From Nonomuraea sp. SYSU D8015 (GTDB taxonomy: Bacteria > Actinomycetota > Actinomycetes > Streptosporangiales > Streptosporangiaceae): a stretch of 64,000 nt of DNA. This document shows, piece after piece, positions 41,927 through 50,675 of the stretch (positions within the stretch are counted from its first letter, which is position 1; each line of letters begins with the position of its first letter). The stretch lies in contig NZ_VJYI01000011.1 in the NCBI RefSeq assembly GCF_008065375.1, forward strand, positions 186,001-250,000. Reading direction: 5' to 3'. Below the pieces are notes generated by a model, which worked only from the letters and a program-made list of their open reading frames with translations, did not search any database and was not told the origin of the DNA. The position numbers and the translations under genes are program-made.

Positions 41927-42670
41927 ATGCGCAATCCCCTCGCCGGCGCCTTCGCCAAGTACGTCATGGAGGCGAAGGTCGCCGAGGCCGAGCTCGTCAC
42001 GCCCACGATGCGCCGGATCCGGCTGGAGACCGGCGTGCCGATCGCGTTCCCGTACCGGCCTGGCCAGCACATCCGCGTGCAGATCAACGACCCGTTGTCG
42101 GTGTACGGGATCCTGCGGCCCGTCGAGACGCTGCGCACGTACACGATCTGGGACCTCGACCCCGACCGGCGGGGACTGGAGCTGCGGGCGCACCTGTACG
42201 GCGGTGACGGCATCGGGCTGCGCTGGGCGCGCGAGGCCGCACCCGGGGATCCGGTGACGTTCTGGTGGCCGCAAGGGGATTTCTTCACCCGGGACGAGGC
42301 GCCGTTCCACCTGTTCGCCGGGGACGAGACGGCGAGTGCGGCGTTCGGGCCGATGCTGCGCGCCCTGGCGCCGGGGGCGCGGGTGCACGGCGTGCTGGAG
42401 AGCGAGGCGCCCGAGCACGACATGCCCATGCCCGGTCCGCACGAGCTGCGCCGGGTGCACCGGGCGGGCGCGCCCGCCGCCTCCTCGCGGACTCTGCTCG
42501 CCGCGGTGGCCGGCCTGGACCTGCCCGGCAACACCGGCGCCGCCTACCTCGCGGGCGAGGCCCGGACGTGCCAGATGATCAGGGACTATCTCGTACGCGA
42601 GCGCAACTGGCCGCGCACCTCGATCAAGGTCAAGCCGTTCTGGACGCCGGGCAAACGCGGGCTGCACTGA
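41927..42670 (+). CDS. Siderophore-interacting protein (FAD-dependent ferric reductase family)
   Basis: The 247-residue protein has an N-terminal FAD-binding barrel with RPVETLRTYTIWDLDPDRRG, related to the R-x-Y-T-x-R flavin-binding motif, and HLYGGDGIGLRWA. A C-terminal NAD(P)-binding domain follows (HLFAGDETASAAFGPMLRAL and YLAGEARTCQMIRDYLVRE). It reduces ferric siderophores or binds them in the cytoplasm. AAGGAGCGGAG precedes the ATG. The 93 bp between this gene and the TetR gene is unusually AT-rich for the window, as expected for a shared promoter region. Confidence 0.88.
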   Translation: MRNPLAGAFAKYVMEAKVAEAELVTPTMRRIRLETGVPIAFPYRPGQHIRVQINDPLSVYGILRPVETLRTYTIWDLDPDRRGLELRAHLYGGDGIGLRWAREAAPGDPVTFWWPQGDFFTRDEAPFHLFAGDETASAAFGPMLRALAPGARVHGVLESEAPEHDMPMPGPHELRRVHRAGAPAASSRTLLAAVAGLDLPGNTGAAYLAGEARTCQMIRDYLVRERNWPRTSIKVKPFWTPGKRGLH

Positions 42671-42712
42671 AATCCGGTTGTGGAGGCCCTTCACATTGAC
42701 CACGCTGAGGGG

Positions 42713-43564
42713 ATGCCTGCACAGTCCTCCAGCGAGTTGCTGGGATTCCCGGCCGGCACCCGCCTGCTGCTCGTCAACGCCGACGACTTCGGCATGTACC
42801 GGGAGGTCAACGAGGCCGTCGTCCGCTCGATCGAGGACGGGATCACCGCCTCGTGCAGCCTGATGACGCCCTGCCCGGCGGCCGGTCACGCGATGGACCT
42901 GCTGCGCGAGCGGCCGGAGATCCCCTTCGGCATCCATCTGACGCTGGTCTGCGAGCTGCCGGGCCGCCCCTGGGGACCGATGGCGGGCCGGGAGCGGGTG
43001 CCCTCGCTGCTCGACGACTCCGGCCGGCCGTTCCCCTACGACCGCATCCCCGAGTTGCTCGGCCGGGCCCGCATCGAGGAGGTCGAGACCGAGTTCCGGG
43101 CACAGATCCACGCCGTGCTCGACGCCGGGCTGACCCCGGCGCACCTGGACTGGCACTGCCTGGCCGACGGCGGGCGCACGGACGTGTTCGAGCTGACCGT
43201 GGCGCTGGCCGGCGAGTACGGGCTGGCGGTGCGGGCCTGGCTGGACCCGAACCGCGAGCGGCTGCGCGGCCTCGGCCTCCCCGTCGCCGACCACGACTTC
43301 CTGGACAGCTTCGCGCTGGACCTCGACGGCAAGGCGGACGCCTACGCCCGGCGGCTGCGCACGCTGCCGCCGGGCCTGAGCGAGTGGGCCGTGCATCCCG
43401 GCCTGGGAGGAGCGGAGTCGCGGGCCGTCGATCCGCACGGGTGGCGCGTGCGCCGGAGCGACTACGAGTTCCTCACCTCAGCGCAGGCCCGCGACCTGCT
43501 ACGGCGGGAGGGGATCGTGGTGATCGGCTACGAGGTCGTCCGGCGCGCCTGGACCGCGCGGTGA
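42713..43564 (+). CDS. ChbG/YdjC-family carbohydrate deacetylase
   Basis: The 283-residue protein has VNADDFGM near residue 20, with the metal-binding Asp pair, GIHLTLVCE with His near residue 72, and THLDWHC-type HLDWHCLADG, where further metal-binding His residues sit. These are the motifs of the YdjC/ChbG family, which deacetylates N-acetylated sugars such as chitobiose. ATG at 42713 is preferred over an upstream GTG-type start at 42680 because the conserved fold begins soon after it. It may be co-transcribed with the upstream flavoprotein gene (42-bp gap). A metabolic link is not evident. Confidence 0.85.
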   Translation: MPAQSSSELLGFPAGTRLLLVNADDFGMYREVNEAVVRSIEDGITASCSLMTPCPAAGHAMDLLRERPEIPFGIHLTLVCELPGRPWGPMAGRERVPSLLDDSGRPFPYDRIPELLGRARIEEVETEFRAQIHAVLDAGLTPAHLDWHCLADGGRTDVFELTVALAGEYGLAVRAWLDPNRERLRGLGLPVADHDFLDSFALDLDGKADAYARRLRTLPPGLSEWAVHPGLGGAESRAVDPHGWRVRRSDYEFLTSAQARDLLRREGIVVIGYEVVRRAWTAR

Positions 43565-43569
43565 ACCGT

Positions 43570-43851
43570 TCAGAAGGCGGCCGCCAAGGCCAGGCCGACA
43601 GCGGCCTCCTGGCGGAGAACCATGATCAGGAGAGTGGCGACCAGAGTGGCGATGAGCAGCCAGCTGATCAGGATGATGACCGTCGAGCGGCGCGGCCGGC
43701 GGCGGCCGCCGGACTCGCCCTTCGACCTCGCCTCGCTGCGACGAGCCCGCTCGTTGAACGACTCCAGTCGTGCGACGAGTCGCGGATCGTCGTCGACGAG
43801 GTGCTGCTCGATCTGGGCCAGCATCCGCTCCTCGTCCTGCGACCAGGCCAT
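43570..43851 (-). CDS. DUF3040 small membrane protein
   Basis: The 93-residue protein begins MAWSQDEERMLAQIEQHL, followed by DDPRLVARL, which is the conserved start of actinobacterial DUF3040 proteins. An Arg-rich segment and one or two hydrophobic helices (STVIILISWLLIATLVATLL) follow. The function is unknown; relatives occur singly in actinomycete genomes. It is convergent with the deacetylase gene, 5 bp apart. Confidence 0.85.
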   Translation of the reverse strand: MAWSQDEERMLAQIEQHLVDDDPRLVARLESFNERARRSEARSKGESGGRRRPRRSTVIILISWLLIATLVATLLIMVLRQEAAVGLALAAAF

Positions 43852-43985
43852 AGATGCACCTCCGGAACGCAAGCTCTGTGGCCTCTTTCTGCCCAACCAT
43901 GAAGATCATTAGCCCCAGGCTGACCAGGTAATTGCACCCTCTTTTCGGTTTGCGATCAAGCTCGAACTTTTGTTCTAATCATGAG

Positions 43986-45035
43986 ATGCGCTGGGACAAC
44001 CTGCGCCTGACCGGGCCAGACCAGGACGATCCGGCCGCGCCGCTGTTCGCCCGCGGCGCGGTCACCCGCACGTTCGACACGCCCGAGTTCAAGGGCATGA
44101 CCTTCTACGAGATCCGGGCCCGATCCATCATCAACCGCGTGCCCGCCGCCAGCCGGGTGCCGTTCGAGTACACGATCAACCCCTACCGGGGATGCAGTCA
44201 TCGCTGCATTTACTGTTTTGCCCGAAAAACGCACGAATATCTAGATTTGGATGCCGGAGCGGACTTCGACTCCAAGATCGTCGTCAAGGTCAACGCCGCC
44301 GAGCTGGCCCGCAAGGAGCTGGCCTCCCCCCGCTGGGGCGGCCACCACGTCAGGGGCCGTTTCCCCATAGCCATGGGCACCAACGTCGACTGCTACCAGC
44401 GCGCCGAGGGCCGCTACCGGCTGATGCGCGGCATCCTCTCCGCGCTGCGCGACGCCGCCAACCCGTTCTCGATCCTCACCAAGGGCACGCTGATCCTGCG
44501 CGACCTCGACCTGCTGACCGAGGCGGCCGAGGTGACCGAGGTGGGCGCCAACGTGTCGGTCGGGTTCGTCGATCCGGAGATGTGGCGGGCGGTGGAGGCG
44601 GGCACGCCCGATCCGCGCCGGCGGCTGGAGGTCTGCGCCCGGCTCAACGACAACGGCATCGCGTGCGGGGTGCTGATGGCGCCGATCCTGCCGTACCTCA
44701 CCGACTCCCCCGGCCAGCTGGAACGCACCGTCAAGGAGATCGCCGGCTCCGGCGCCACCCACATCGCCCCGATCGTGTTGCACCTGCGTCCCGGGGCGCG
44801 GGAATGGTGGCTGAGCTGGCTCTCCCGCGAGCATCCCCGGCTGGTGCCGCGCTACCTGGAGCTCTACGGGCGGGGCGCCTACGCGCCGAAGGCGTACCAG
44901 CAACGGATCACCTCCCAGGTCAAGGAGCTGGCCGAGCGCTTCGGCGTCGGCCGCGCCACCCCGGCCATGGCCCGCCGCCTCCCGCCCCGCCCGGCCCCGG
45001 CGCCCCCTCCCCCGGAGCAACTCCGCCTGCTGTAG
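43986..45035 (+). CDS. Rv2578c-family radical SAM protein
   Basis: The 349-residue protein has the radical SAM cluster motif CSHRCIYCF (Cys-x3-Cys-x2-Cys) near residue 72, preceded by NPYRGC, which is characteristic of the SplB-like/Rv2578c group. Downstream blocks such as MGTNVDCYQRAEGRYRLMRG and ILTKGTLILRDLDLL match that family. ATG at 43986 was chosen because it starts the conserved MRWDNLRL; the frame extends to 43932 without support. It has a Pro-rich C-terminal tail. The substrate is unknown for the family. It is not near the lanthipeptide genes and is probably a housekeeping gene. Confidence 0.88.
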   Translation: MRWDNLRLTGPDQDDPAAPLFARGAVTRTFDTPEFKGMTFYEIRARSIINRVPAASRVPFEYTINPYRGCSHRCIYCFARKTHEYLDLDAGADFDSKIVVKVNAAELARKELASPRWGGHHVRGRFPIAMGTNVDCYQRAEGRYRLMRGILSALRDAANPFSILTKGTLILRDLDLLTEAAEVTEVGANVSVGFVDPEMWRAVEAGTPDPRRRLEVCARLNDNGIACGVLMAPILPYLTDSPGQLERTVKEIAGSGATHIAPIVLHLRPGAREWWLSWLSREHPRLVPRYLELYGRGAYAPKAYQQRITSQVKELAERFGVGRATPAMARRLPPRPAPAPPPPEQLRLL

Positions 45036-45199
45036 CGCCCGACACGACGCGCCGGCGATAAATGGGTGGATCGGCCCCGGCCCGGCTGGCACGATTGGCG
45101 GGTCCATATCGGCCGAAGATCAGGAGCATGTGATGCGGCGCCGCCTCGGAATCTCCCAGCGCCCCATTGGCACGAGAGTTCTCGAGGGCTCCACCACAC

Positions 45200-47068
45200 A
45201 TGCACATCCTGAACATCGGCATCCTCGCGCACGTCGACGCGGGCAAGACCAGCCTCACTGAGCGGCTGCTGTTCGAGACCGGCGTCATCGACCGGCTCGG
45301 CAGCGTCGACGAGGGCAGCACACAGACCGACACCGGCGAGATCGAACGCCGCCGCGGCATCACCATCCGCGCGGCCGTCGCCTCCTTCACCCTGGGCGAC
45401 CTGCGGGTCAACCTGGTGGACACACCCGGCCACGCCGACTTCGTGGCGGAGGTGGAGCGGGCGCTCGGGGTGCTCGACGGCGCCGTGCTGGTGCTGTCGG
45501 CCGTCGAGGGCGTCCAACCGCACACCAGGGTCCTCATGAAGACCCTGCGCAGACTCCGCCTGCCCACGTTGATCTTCGTGAACAAGATCGACCGCATGGG
45601 CGCCGGGGAGCGGGAGGTGCTGGCCGACATCCGGCGGCGGCTCTCGCCGTACGGCGTCGCCATGAACACCGTACAGGACCTCGGCCGCAAGGCCGCCACC
45701 ACCCACGGCCTCCCGCCGCACGCGGTGGAGGAGGCCGCCGAGGTTCTGGCCGAGCACGACGACGCGCTGCTGGAGCTCCTCGTCGACGGCAAGACCCCCG
45801 ACCTGCAGCAGGTACGCGCGGCGCTGGCCCGCCAGTGCGCGGACGGGGTGGCGCATCCGGTGCTGTACGGCTCGGCGATCACCGGGCAGGGCGTCGCCGA
45901 CCTCCTCGACGGCATCGCCACCCTGCTGCCCGCCGTCCGCCAGCCCGACCCCGGCCGGGCGCCGGACCCCGCGCGGGCGACGGTGTTCGCGATCGAGCGC
46001 GCCCCGTCCGGCGAGAAGGTCGCCTACCTGCGGGTACGCGCGGGCGTCCTGCGCGCTCGCGAGGCCCTGACGTTCCACGGCGGCCAGGGGCGCGTCTACG
46101 GCGGCCGGTTGACCGCGCTGGCCGTCGCCGGAGCCCCGCGGCGGCGGGTGGCGGTGGCGGGCGACATCGTCAAGGTCCGGGGCGTGCCGGAGATCCGCGT
46201 CGGCGACCACGTCGGCGAGCCGCCTCCGGACGGTCAGGCGTACTTCAGCCCGCCGAGCCTGGAGACGGTCGTCCGCCCGCGCGTGCCCGGCCAGGAGCCG
46301 CGCCTGCACGCCGCCCTGCTGGCCCTGGCCGAGCAGGACCCGCTGATCGGCACCCGCACGCTGGCCGGCGGCGACACGTCGGTCCTGCTGTACGGGGAGG
46401 TCCAGAAGGAGGTCATCGGCGAGACGCTGGCGAGGGAGTTCGGCGTCGAGGCGGTGTTCGAGCCGAGCCGCCCCATCTACTTCGAGCGTCCCTCGGGCAC
46501 GGGCGAGGCGGTCGAGGAGATCCGGCGCCACGGCCCCAACCCGTTCATGGCCACGGTCGGCCTGCGGGTCGAGCCGGCCGCGCCGGGGTCGGGCGTCGGC
46601 TACCGGCTGGAGGTGGATCTCGGGTCGCTGCCGCACGCCTTCCACCGGGCGATCGAGGAGAGCGTGCGCCTGGCGTTGCGCGAGGGCCCGCACGGCTGGC
46701 CGGTCACCGACATCACGGTCACGCTGACCCGCACCGGTTACGACGCGCCCTCCACCGTCGCGGCCGACTTCCGCGGCCGGACGCCGATCGTGCTCGCCGA
46801 GGCGCTGCGCCGGGCGGGCACCACGGTGTACGAGCCCTGCCACCGCTTCGAGGCCGAGATCCCGCTGGAGGCGTTCAGCGCGGTCACCGGCGGGCTGGCG
46901 GCGCTGGGCGGCGAGCTGGACGGCGCGGTCAGGCGCGACGACACCTGGGTGATCACGGGTGAGATCCCTGCGGCCGTGGTGCACGAGTTCGAGCAGCGGC
47001 TGCCCGGGCTGTCGCACGGCGAGGGCGCGTGGTGGTCGGAACCGTCGGGCGACCGGCCCACCCGATAG
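45200..47068 (+). CDS. OtrA/TetM-family ribosomal protection GTPase (EF-G-like)
   Basis: The 622-residue translational GTPase has G1 AHVDAGKTS near residue 10, G2 RRRGITIRAAV, G3 DTPGHADF and G4 NKIDRMGAG, followed by EF-G domains II to V. The size and the start MHILNIGILAHVDAGKTSLTERLL are typical of tetracycline ribosomal protection proteins such as OtrA rather than true EF-G (about 700 residues). It removes tetracyclines from the ribosome in producers and resistant strains. Here there are no tetracycline genes nearby. ATG at 45200 gives the family N-terminus; the frame is open from 45167 but with no suitable site. Confidence 0.88.
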   Translation: MHILNIGILAHVDAGKTSLTERLLFETGVIDRLGSVDEGSTQTDTGEIERRRGITIRAAVASFTLGDLRVNLVDTPGHADFVAEVERALGVLDGAVLVLSAVEGVQPHTRVLMKTLRRLRLPTLIFVNKIDRMGAGEREVLADIRRRLSPYGVAMNTVQDLGRKAATTHGLPPHAVEEAAEVLAEHDDALLELLVDGKTPDLQQVRAALARQCADGVAHPVLYGSAITGQGVADLLDGIATLLPAVRQPDPGRAPDPARATVFAIERAPSGEKVAYLRVRAGVLRAREALTFHGGQGRVYGGRLTALAVAGAPRRRVAVAGDIVKVRGVPEIRVGDHVGEPPPDGQAYFSPPSLETVVRPRVPGQEPRLHAALLALAEQDPLIGTRTLAGGDTSVLLYGEVQKEVIGETLAREFGVEAVFEPSRPIYFERPSGTGEAVEEIRRHGPNPFMATVGLRVEPAAPGSGVGYRLEVDLGSLPHAFHRAIEESVRLALREGPHGWPVTDITVTLTRTGYDAPSTVAADFRGRTPIVLAEALRRAGTTVYEPCHRFEAEIPLEAFSAVTGGLAALGGELDGAVRRDDTWVITGEIPAAVVHEFEQRLPGLSHGEGAWWSEPSGDRPTR

Positions 47069-47155
47069 GCGGTATGTCGGGTTTAGGGGATAGATGGGTA
47101 TTAACGAGCGCAGTGCACCAATCAGGTGCATCTCGTCCGTACAGGGGGGATTCCC

Positions 47156-47278
47156 ATGGCAGACACGAAGAAGAAACCCGCCACCAAGTCGGGCAAGTCG
47201 AAGAAGCAGGCCATCAAGACCAGCAGGCAGGCCAAGGAGACGAAGAGAGACACCAGGAAGCCCGCTGACGAGGGTTGA
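47156..47278 (+). CDS. Very basic small protein, 40 residues, unknown function
   Basis: The peptide MADTKKKPATKSGKSKKQ is followed by further Lys/Arg-rich sequence to the C-terminus ADEG; about one third of residues are Lys or Arg. CAGGGGGGA lies 6 bp before the ATG and a strong hairpin terminator starts 10 bp after the stop, so it looks like a complete single-gene unit. Such Lys-rich proteins may bind nucleic acid, but no function can be assigned. Confidence 0.6.
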   Translation: MADTKKKPATKSGKSKKQAIKTSRQAKETKRDTRKPADEG

Positions 47279-47287
47279 CCCTGGAGG

Positions 47288-47323
47288 CGGCGGGGCGGGC
47301 GGCGAGAACCGTCCGCCCCGCCG
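47288..47323 (+). terminator. Strong hairpin, probable terminator of the small basic protein gene
   Basis: CGGCGGGGCGGGCGG (47288-47302) pairs with CCGTCCGCCCCGCCG (47309-47323) around a 6-nt loop, with one G-U pair. There is no T-run, as is common in actinomycetes. Confidence 0.75.
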
Positions 47324-47393
47324 GGTGAAATGATCGGATAGCCGGACATGTGTGACGCCGTCCTGGCTGTCCGATCGATCGTGGAGGTACGCC

Positions 47394-50300
47394 ATGTCGG
47401 CCTACCTGCGTTTCCCCGCCGTCTTCCAGGACGTCGTCGTCTTCGCCGCCGAGGACGACCTGTGGATGGTCTCCGCCCAGGGCGGGCGCGCCTTCCGCCT
47501 GACCGCCGGGCTCGCCGAGGCCGGCTATCCGCGCATCTCGCCACGCGGCGACCAGCTGGCGTTCGTCGGCCGCGAGGAGGGCCCGGAAGAGGTGTACGTC
47601 ATGCCGGCCGACGGCGGCGCGGCCCGCCGGGTGACCTTCCACGGCGCCCGCTGCACGGTGACCGGGTGGGATCCCGAGGGCCGCATCCTGTACGCCAGCG
47701 ACGCCGCCCAGCCGTTCGACGGCCGCAAGTGGCTGCACCGGGTGGCGCCCGGCGGGGTGCCGGAGCGGCTGCCGTACGGCCCGGCGAACTCGATCGCGTA
47801 CGGCCCCGGCGGCATGATCGTGCTCGGCCGCAACACCGCCGACCCGGCGCGCTGGAAGCGCTACCGCGGCGGCACGGTCGGCGACCTGTGGATCGACCCG
47901 ACGGGGGACGGGGAGTTCCGGCGGCTGATCAGGCTGCCCGGCAACCTGGCCTCGCCCTGCTGGAGCGGCGAGCGCGTGTGCTTCATCTCCGACCACGAGG
48001 GCGTCGGCAACGTCTACTCGTGCCTGCCCGACGGCCACGACCTGCGCAAGCACACCCACCACGAGGACTACTACGCGCGCAACCTGTCCGGCGACGGCCA
48101 CCGGCTGGTCTACCACGCGGGCGCGGACCTGTACCTGCTGGACGACCCCGGCGAGCGGCCGCGCAAGCTGGAGGTGCGGCTGGCCAGCTCGCGCACGCAG
48201 CGCAACCGCAGGTTCGTCGAGGCGGCCGACTACCTCGACGCCGCCACGCTGAGCCCCGACGGCAGCGCGCTGGCGATCACGGCGCGCGGCAAGGCGTACG
48301 CGATGGCCGGCTGGGAGGGCGCGGTGCACCAGCACGGCGCCCCGGACGGCGTCCGCTACCGCTTCCTGACCTGGCTCAACGACGGCGTACGGCTGATCGC
48401 GGCGGCCAGCGACGACGGCGACGAGGAGCGGCTGGTGATCCTCGAGAGCCCCGAGGGCGGCCCCGGCAGGGAGGTCGCCAGGCTGGGCCGGATCAACGAG
48501 CTCGTCCCCGACCCCGCGCACGACCGGGTGGCCGTCGTCAACCACCGCCACGAGCTGCACCTGCTCGACCTCGTCACGGGACGCGCCGACCTGGTCGAGG
48601 CCAACCCGCACGGCCCTCCGGAGGATCCCGCCTGGTCGCACGACGGCCACTGGCTGGCCTACGCCTCCCCGCTCAACGCCCAGACCAGCGCGATCAAGCT
48701 GCACCGCCCGGAGACCGGGCTGACCGTGCCGGCCACCGAGCCGGTGCTGAAGGACGCGCGGCCGGCGTTCGACCCGCAGGGCCGCTACCTGTACTTCATC
48801 GGCCAGCGCACGTTCTCCCCCGTCTACGACCAGCTCCAGTTCGACCTGGGCTTCCCGCTGGGCACCCGCCCGTACGCGGTGGCCCTGCGCGCGGACGTGC
48901 CGGACCCGTTCGTGCCCGCGCGGCGCCCGCTGGAGCAGAAGGAGGACGACGAGGACGACGACGAGGCGGAACCCGGGCCGCTGCGCGTCGACGTGGACGG
49001 GCTGGCCCGCCGCGTCACCGCCTTCCCGCTGCCCGAGGGCCGCTACGAGCGGCTGGCCGGGCTGAAGGGCAAGGCGCTGATCCTGGCCAGCCACACGGAG
49101 GGCGAGAACACCCTCCATCTGTACGACTTCGCCAAGGACGAGAAGGAGACGTTCGCCGACGGCGTCACCGACTTCGAGCTCGGCCGCGACCACAAGACGC
49201 TGCTGTATCGGGCCGGCTCCCGGCTGCGCGTGGTCAAGGCCACCGAGGCGCCGGACAACGACGACGAGCACCCCGGGCGCGAGAGCGGCTGGATCGACCT
49301 GTCGCGCATCAAGGTGTCGGTGATCCCCGAGGCGGAGTGGCGGCAGATGTTCCGGGAGGCGTGGCGGCTGCAGCTGGAGAACTTCTGGACCGAGGACATG
49401 GCGGGCGTGGACTGGCCGGCCGTGTACGACCGCTACCTGCCGCTGGTGGACCGGGTGACGACCCGGGGCGAGTTCTCCGACCTGCTGTGGGAGCTGCACG
49501 GCGAGCTGGCCACCAGCCACGCCTTCGAGAGCGGCGGGGAGTACCGCCCCGGCCCCGACTACACCCAGGGAAAGCTCGGCGTGGACTGGGACTACCGCGA
49601 CGGCGTCTACCGCATCCGCTCGATCGTGACGGGCGACCCGTGGGACCCGGCGGCCACCTCGCCGCTGAACAGGCTCGGTCTCGACGTACGTCCCGGCGAC
49701 GCGGTCCTGGCCATCAACGGCGCGCCCATCGGCACGGCGGCCACCCCGAACGAGCGCCTGGTGAACCAGGCCGGCGAGGAGGTCGAGCTGACCCTGCGGC
49801 GCGACGAGCGGGTCTTCACGGTGACCGTGCGGGCCGTCGCCGACGAGCAACCCGCCCGCTACCGCGACTGGGTGAACCTCAACCGCGCGCGGTGCCACCA
49901 GCGCTCCGGCGGCCGGGTCGGCTACCTGCACGTCCCGGACATGGGGTCGGAGGGATTCGGCGAGTTCCACCGGGGGTTCCTGGCCGAGTACGACCGGCAG
50001 GCGCTCATCGTGGACGTGCGTTTCAACGGCGGCGGGCACGTGTCGGCGCTGCTGCTGGAGAAGCTGGCCAGGCGCCGGCTCGGCTACGACTACCCGAGGT
50101 GGGGCGCGCCGGAGCCGTACCCGCCGGAGTCGCCGCGCGGCCCGCTGGTGGCGATCACCAACGAGTGGGCGGGCTCCGACGGCGACATCTTCAGCCACAC
50201 GTTCAAAGTGCTGAAGCTGGGACCGCTGGTCGGCAAGCGCACGTGGGGCGGGGTCATCGGGATCTGGCCGCGGCACCAGCTGGCGGACGGCACGGTGACG

Positions 50301-50516
50301 ACGCAGCCGGAGTTCTCCTTCGCCTTCGACGACGTCGGCTGGCAGGTGGAGAACTACGGCACCGATCCCGACATCGAGGTGGACATCACCCCGCAGGACT
50401 ACGCCAGGGGCGTCGACACGCAGCTGGAGCGGGCCATCGACGTCGCGCTCGACCTGCTGGCCGAGCGACCCCCGCACACGCCCGATCCGCGACATCGGCC
50501 GCGTATGCAACCTTAG
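47394..50516 (+). CDS. Tricorn protease homolog (S41 family)
   Basis: The 1040-residue protein has the tricorn layout. An N-terminal beta-propeller starts at MSAYLRFPAVFQDVVVFAAEDDLWMVS, a second propeller covers about residues 330-650, and a core-1 helical domain has ELATSHAFESGGEYRPGPDY with the catalytic His. A PDZ domain spans about residues 745-835 (LDVRPGDAVLAINGAPI). The C-terminal S41 domain has the catalytic Ser in NEWAGSDGDIF. An acidic insert of Glu and Asp lies near residue 520. It degrades peptides in the cytoplasm after the proteasome. ATG at 47394 gives the family start; GGAGG lies 8 bp upstream. Confidence 0.93.
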   Translation: MSAYLRFPAVFQDVVVFAAEDDLWMVSAQGGRAFRLTAGLAEAGYPRISPRGDQLAFVGREEGPEEVYVMPADGGAARRVTFHGARCTVTGWDPEGRILYASDAAQPFDGRKWLHRVAPGGVPERLPYGPANSIAYGPGGMIVLGRNTADPARWKRYRGGTVGDLWIDPTGDGEFRRLIRLPGNLASPCWSGERVCFISDHEGVGNVYSCLPDGHDLRKHTHHEDYYARNLSGDGHRLVYHAGADLYLLDDPGERPRKLEVRLASSRTQRNRRFVEAADYLDAATLSPDGSALAITARGKAYAMAGWEGAVHQHGAPDGVRYRFLTWLNDGVRLIAAASDDGDEERLVILESPEGGPGREVARLGRINELVPDPAHDRVAVVNHRHELHLLDLVTGRADLVEANPHGPPEDPAWSHDGHWLAYASPLNAQTSAIKLHRPETGLTVPATEPVLKDARPAFDPQGRYLYFIGQRTFSPVYDQLQFDLGFPLGTRPYAVALRADVPDPFVPARRPLEQKEDDEDDDEAEPGPLRVDVDGLARRVTAFPLPEGRYERLAGLKGKALILASHTEGENTLHLYDFAKDEKETFADGVTDFELGRDHKTLLYRAGSRLRVVKATEAPDNDDEHPGRESGWIDLSRIKVSVIPEAEWRQMFREAWRLQLENFWTEDMAGVDWPAVYDRYLPLVDRVTTRGEFSDLLWELHGELATSHAFESGGEYRPGPDYTQGKLGVDWDYRDGVYRIRSIVTGDPWDPAATSPLNRLGLDVRPGDAVLAINGAPIGTAATPNERLVNQAGEEVELTLRRDERVFTVTVRAVADEQPARYRDWVNLNRARCHQRSGGRVGYLHVPDMGSEGFGEFHRGFLAEYDRQALIVDVRFNGGGHVSALLLEKLARRRLGYDYPRWGAPEPYPPESPRGPLVAITNEWAGSDGDIFSHTFKVLKLGPLVGKRTWGGVIGIWPRHQLADGTVTTQPEFSFAFDDVGWQVENYGTDPDIEVDITPQDYARGVDTQLERAIDVALDLLAERPPHTPDPRHRPRMQP

Positions 50517-50596
50517 TCAGGTTTCGGGCGTCTAAAGATCATAGGTGGGGATAGCGCACAGGGGATGAACGGTGCACTCCGCCAACGCGAGACAAT

Positions 50597-50633
50597 TGGC
50601 CGGTGGCAAAGGGGTCCGCTTTGTCACCGGCCA
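50597..50633 (+). other. Strong hairpin in the leader of the GT4 gene
   Basis: TGGCCGGTGGCAAAG (50597-50611) pairs with CTTTGTCACCGGCCA (50619-50633) around a 7-nt loop, with a single G-U pair. It ends 42 bp before the GTG at 50676. It could terminate the upstream tricorn transcript or form a regulatory structure in the leader of the glycosyltransferase gene. Confidence 0.6.
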
Positions 50634-50675
50634 CGTGTGTTGTGACGTTGTCCATTTCTAAGGGGGACCTGTCAG

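Noticed and set aside
47214..50510. Open frame of nearly 1100 residues opposite the tricorn protease gene
   Set aside because: It is an antisense shadow of a protein with clear tricorn domains; composition is low-complexity and there is no start signal.
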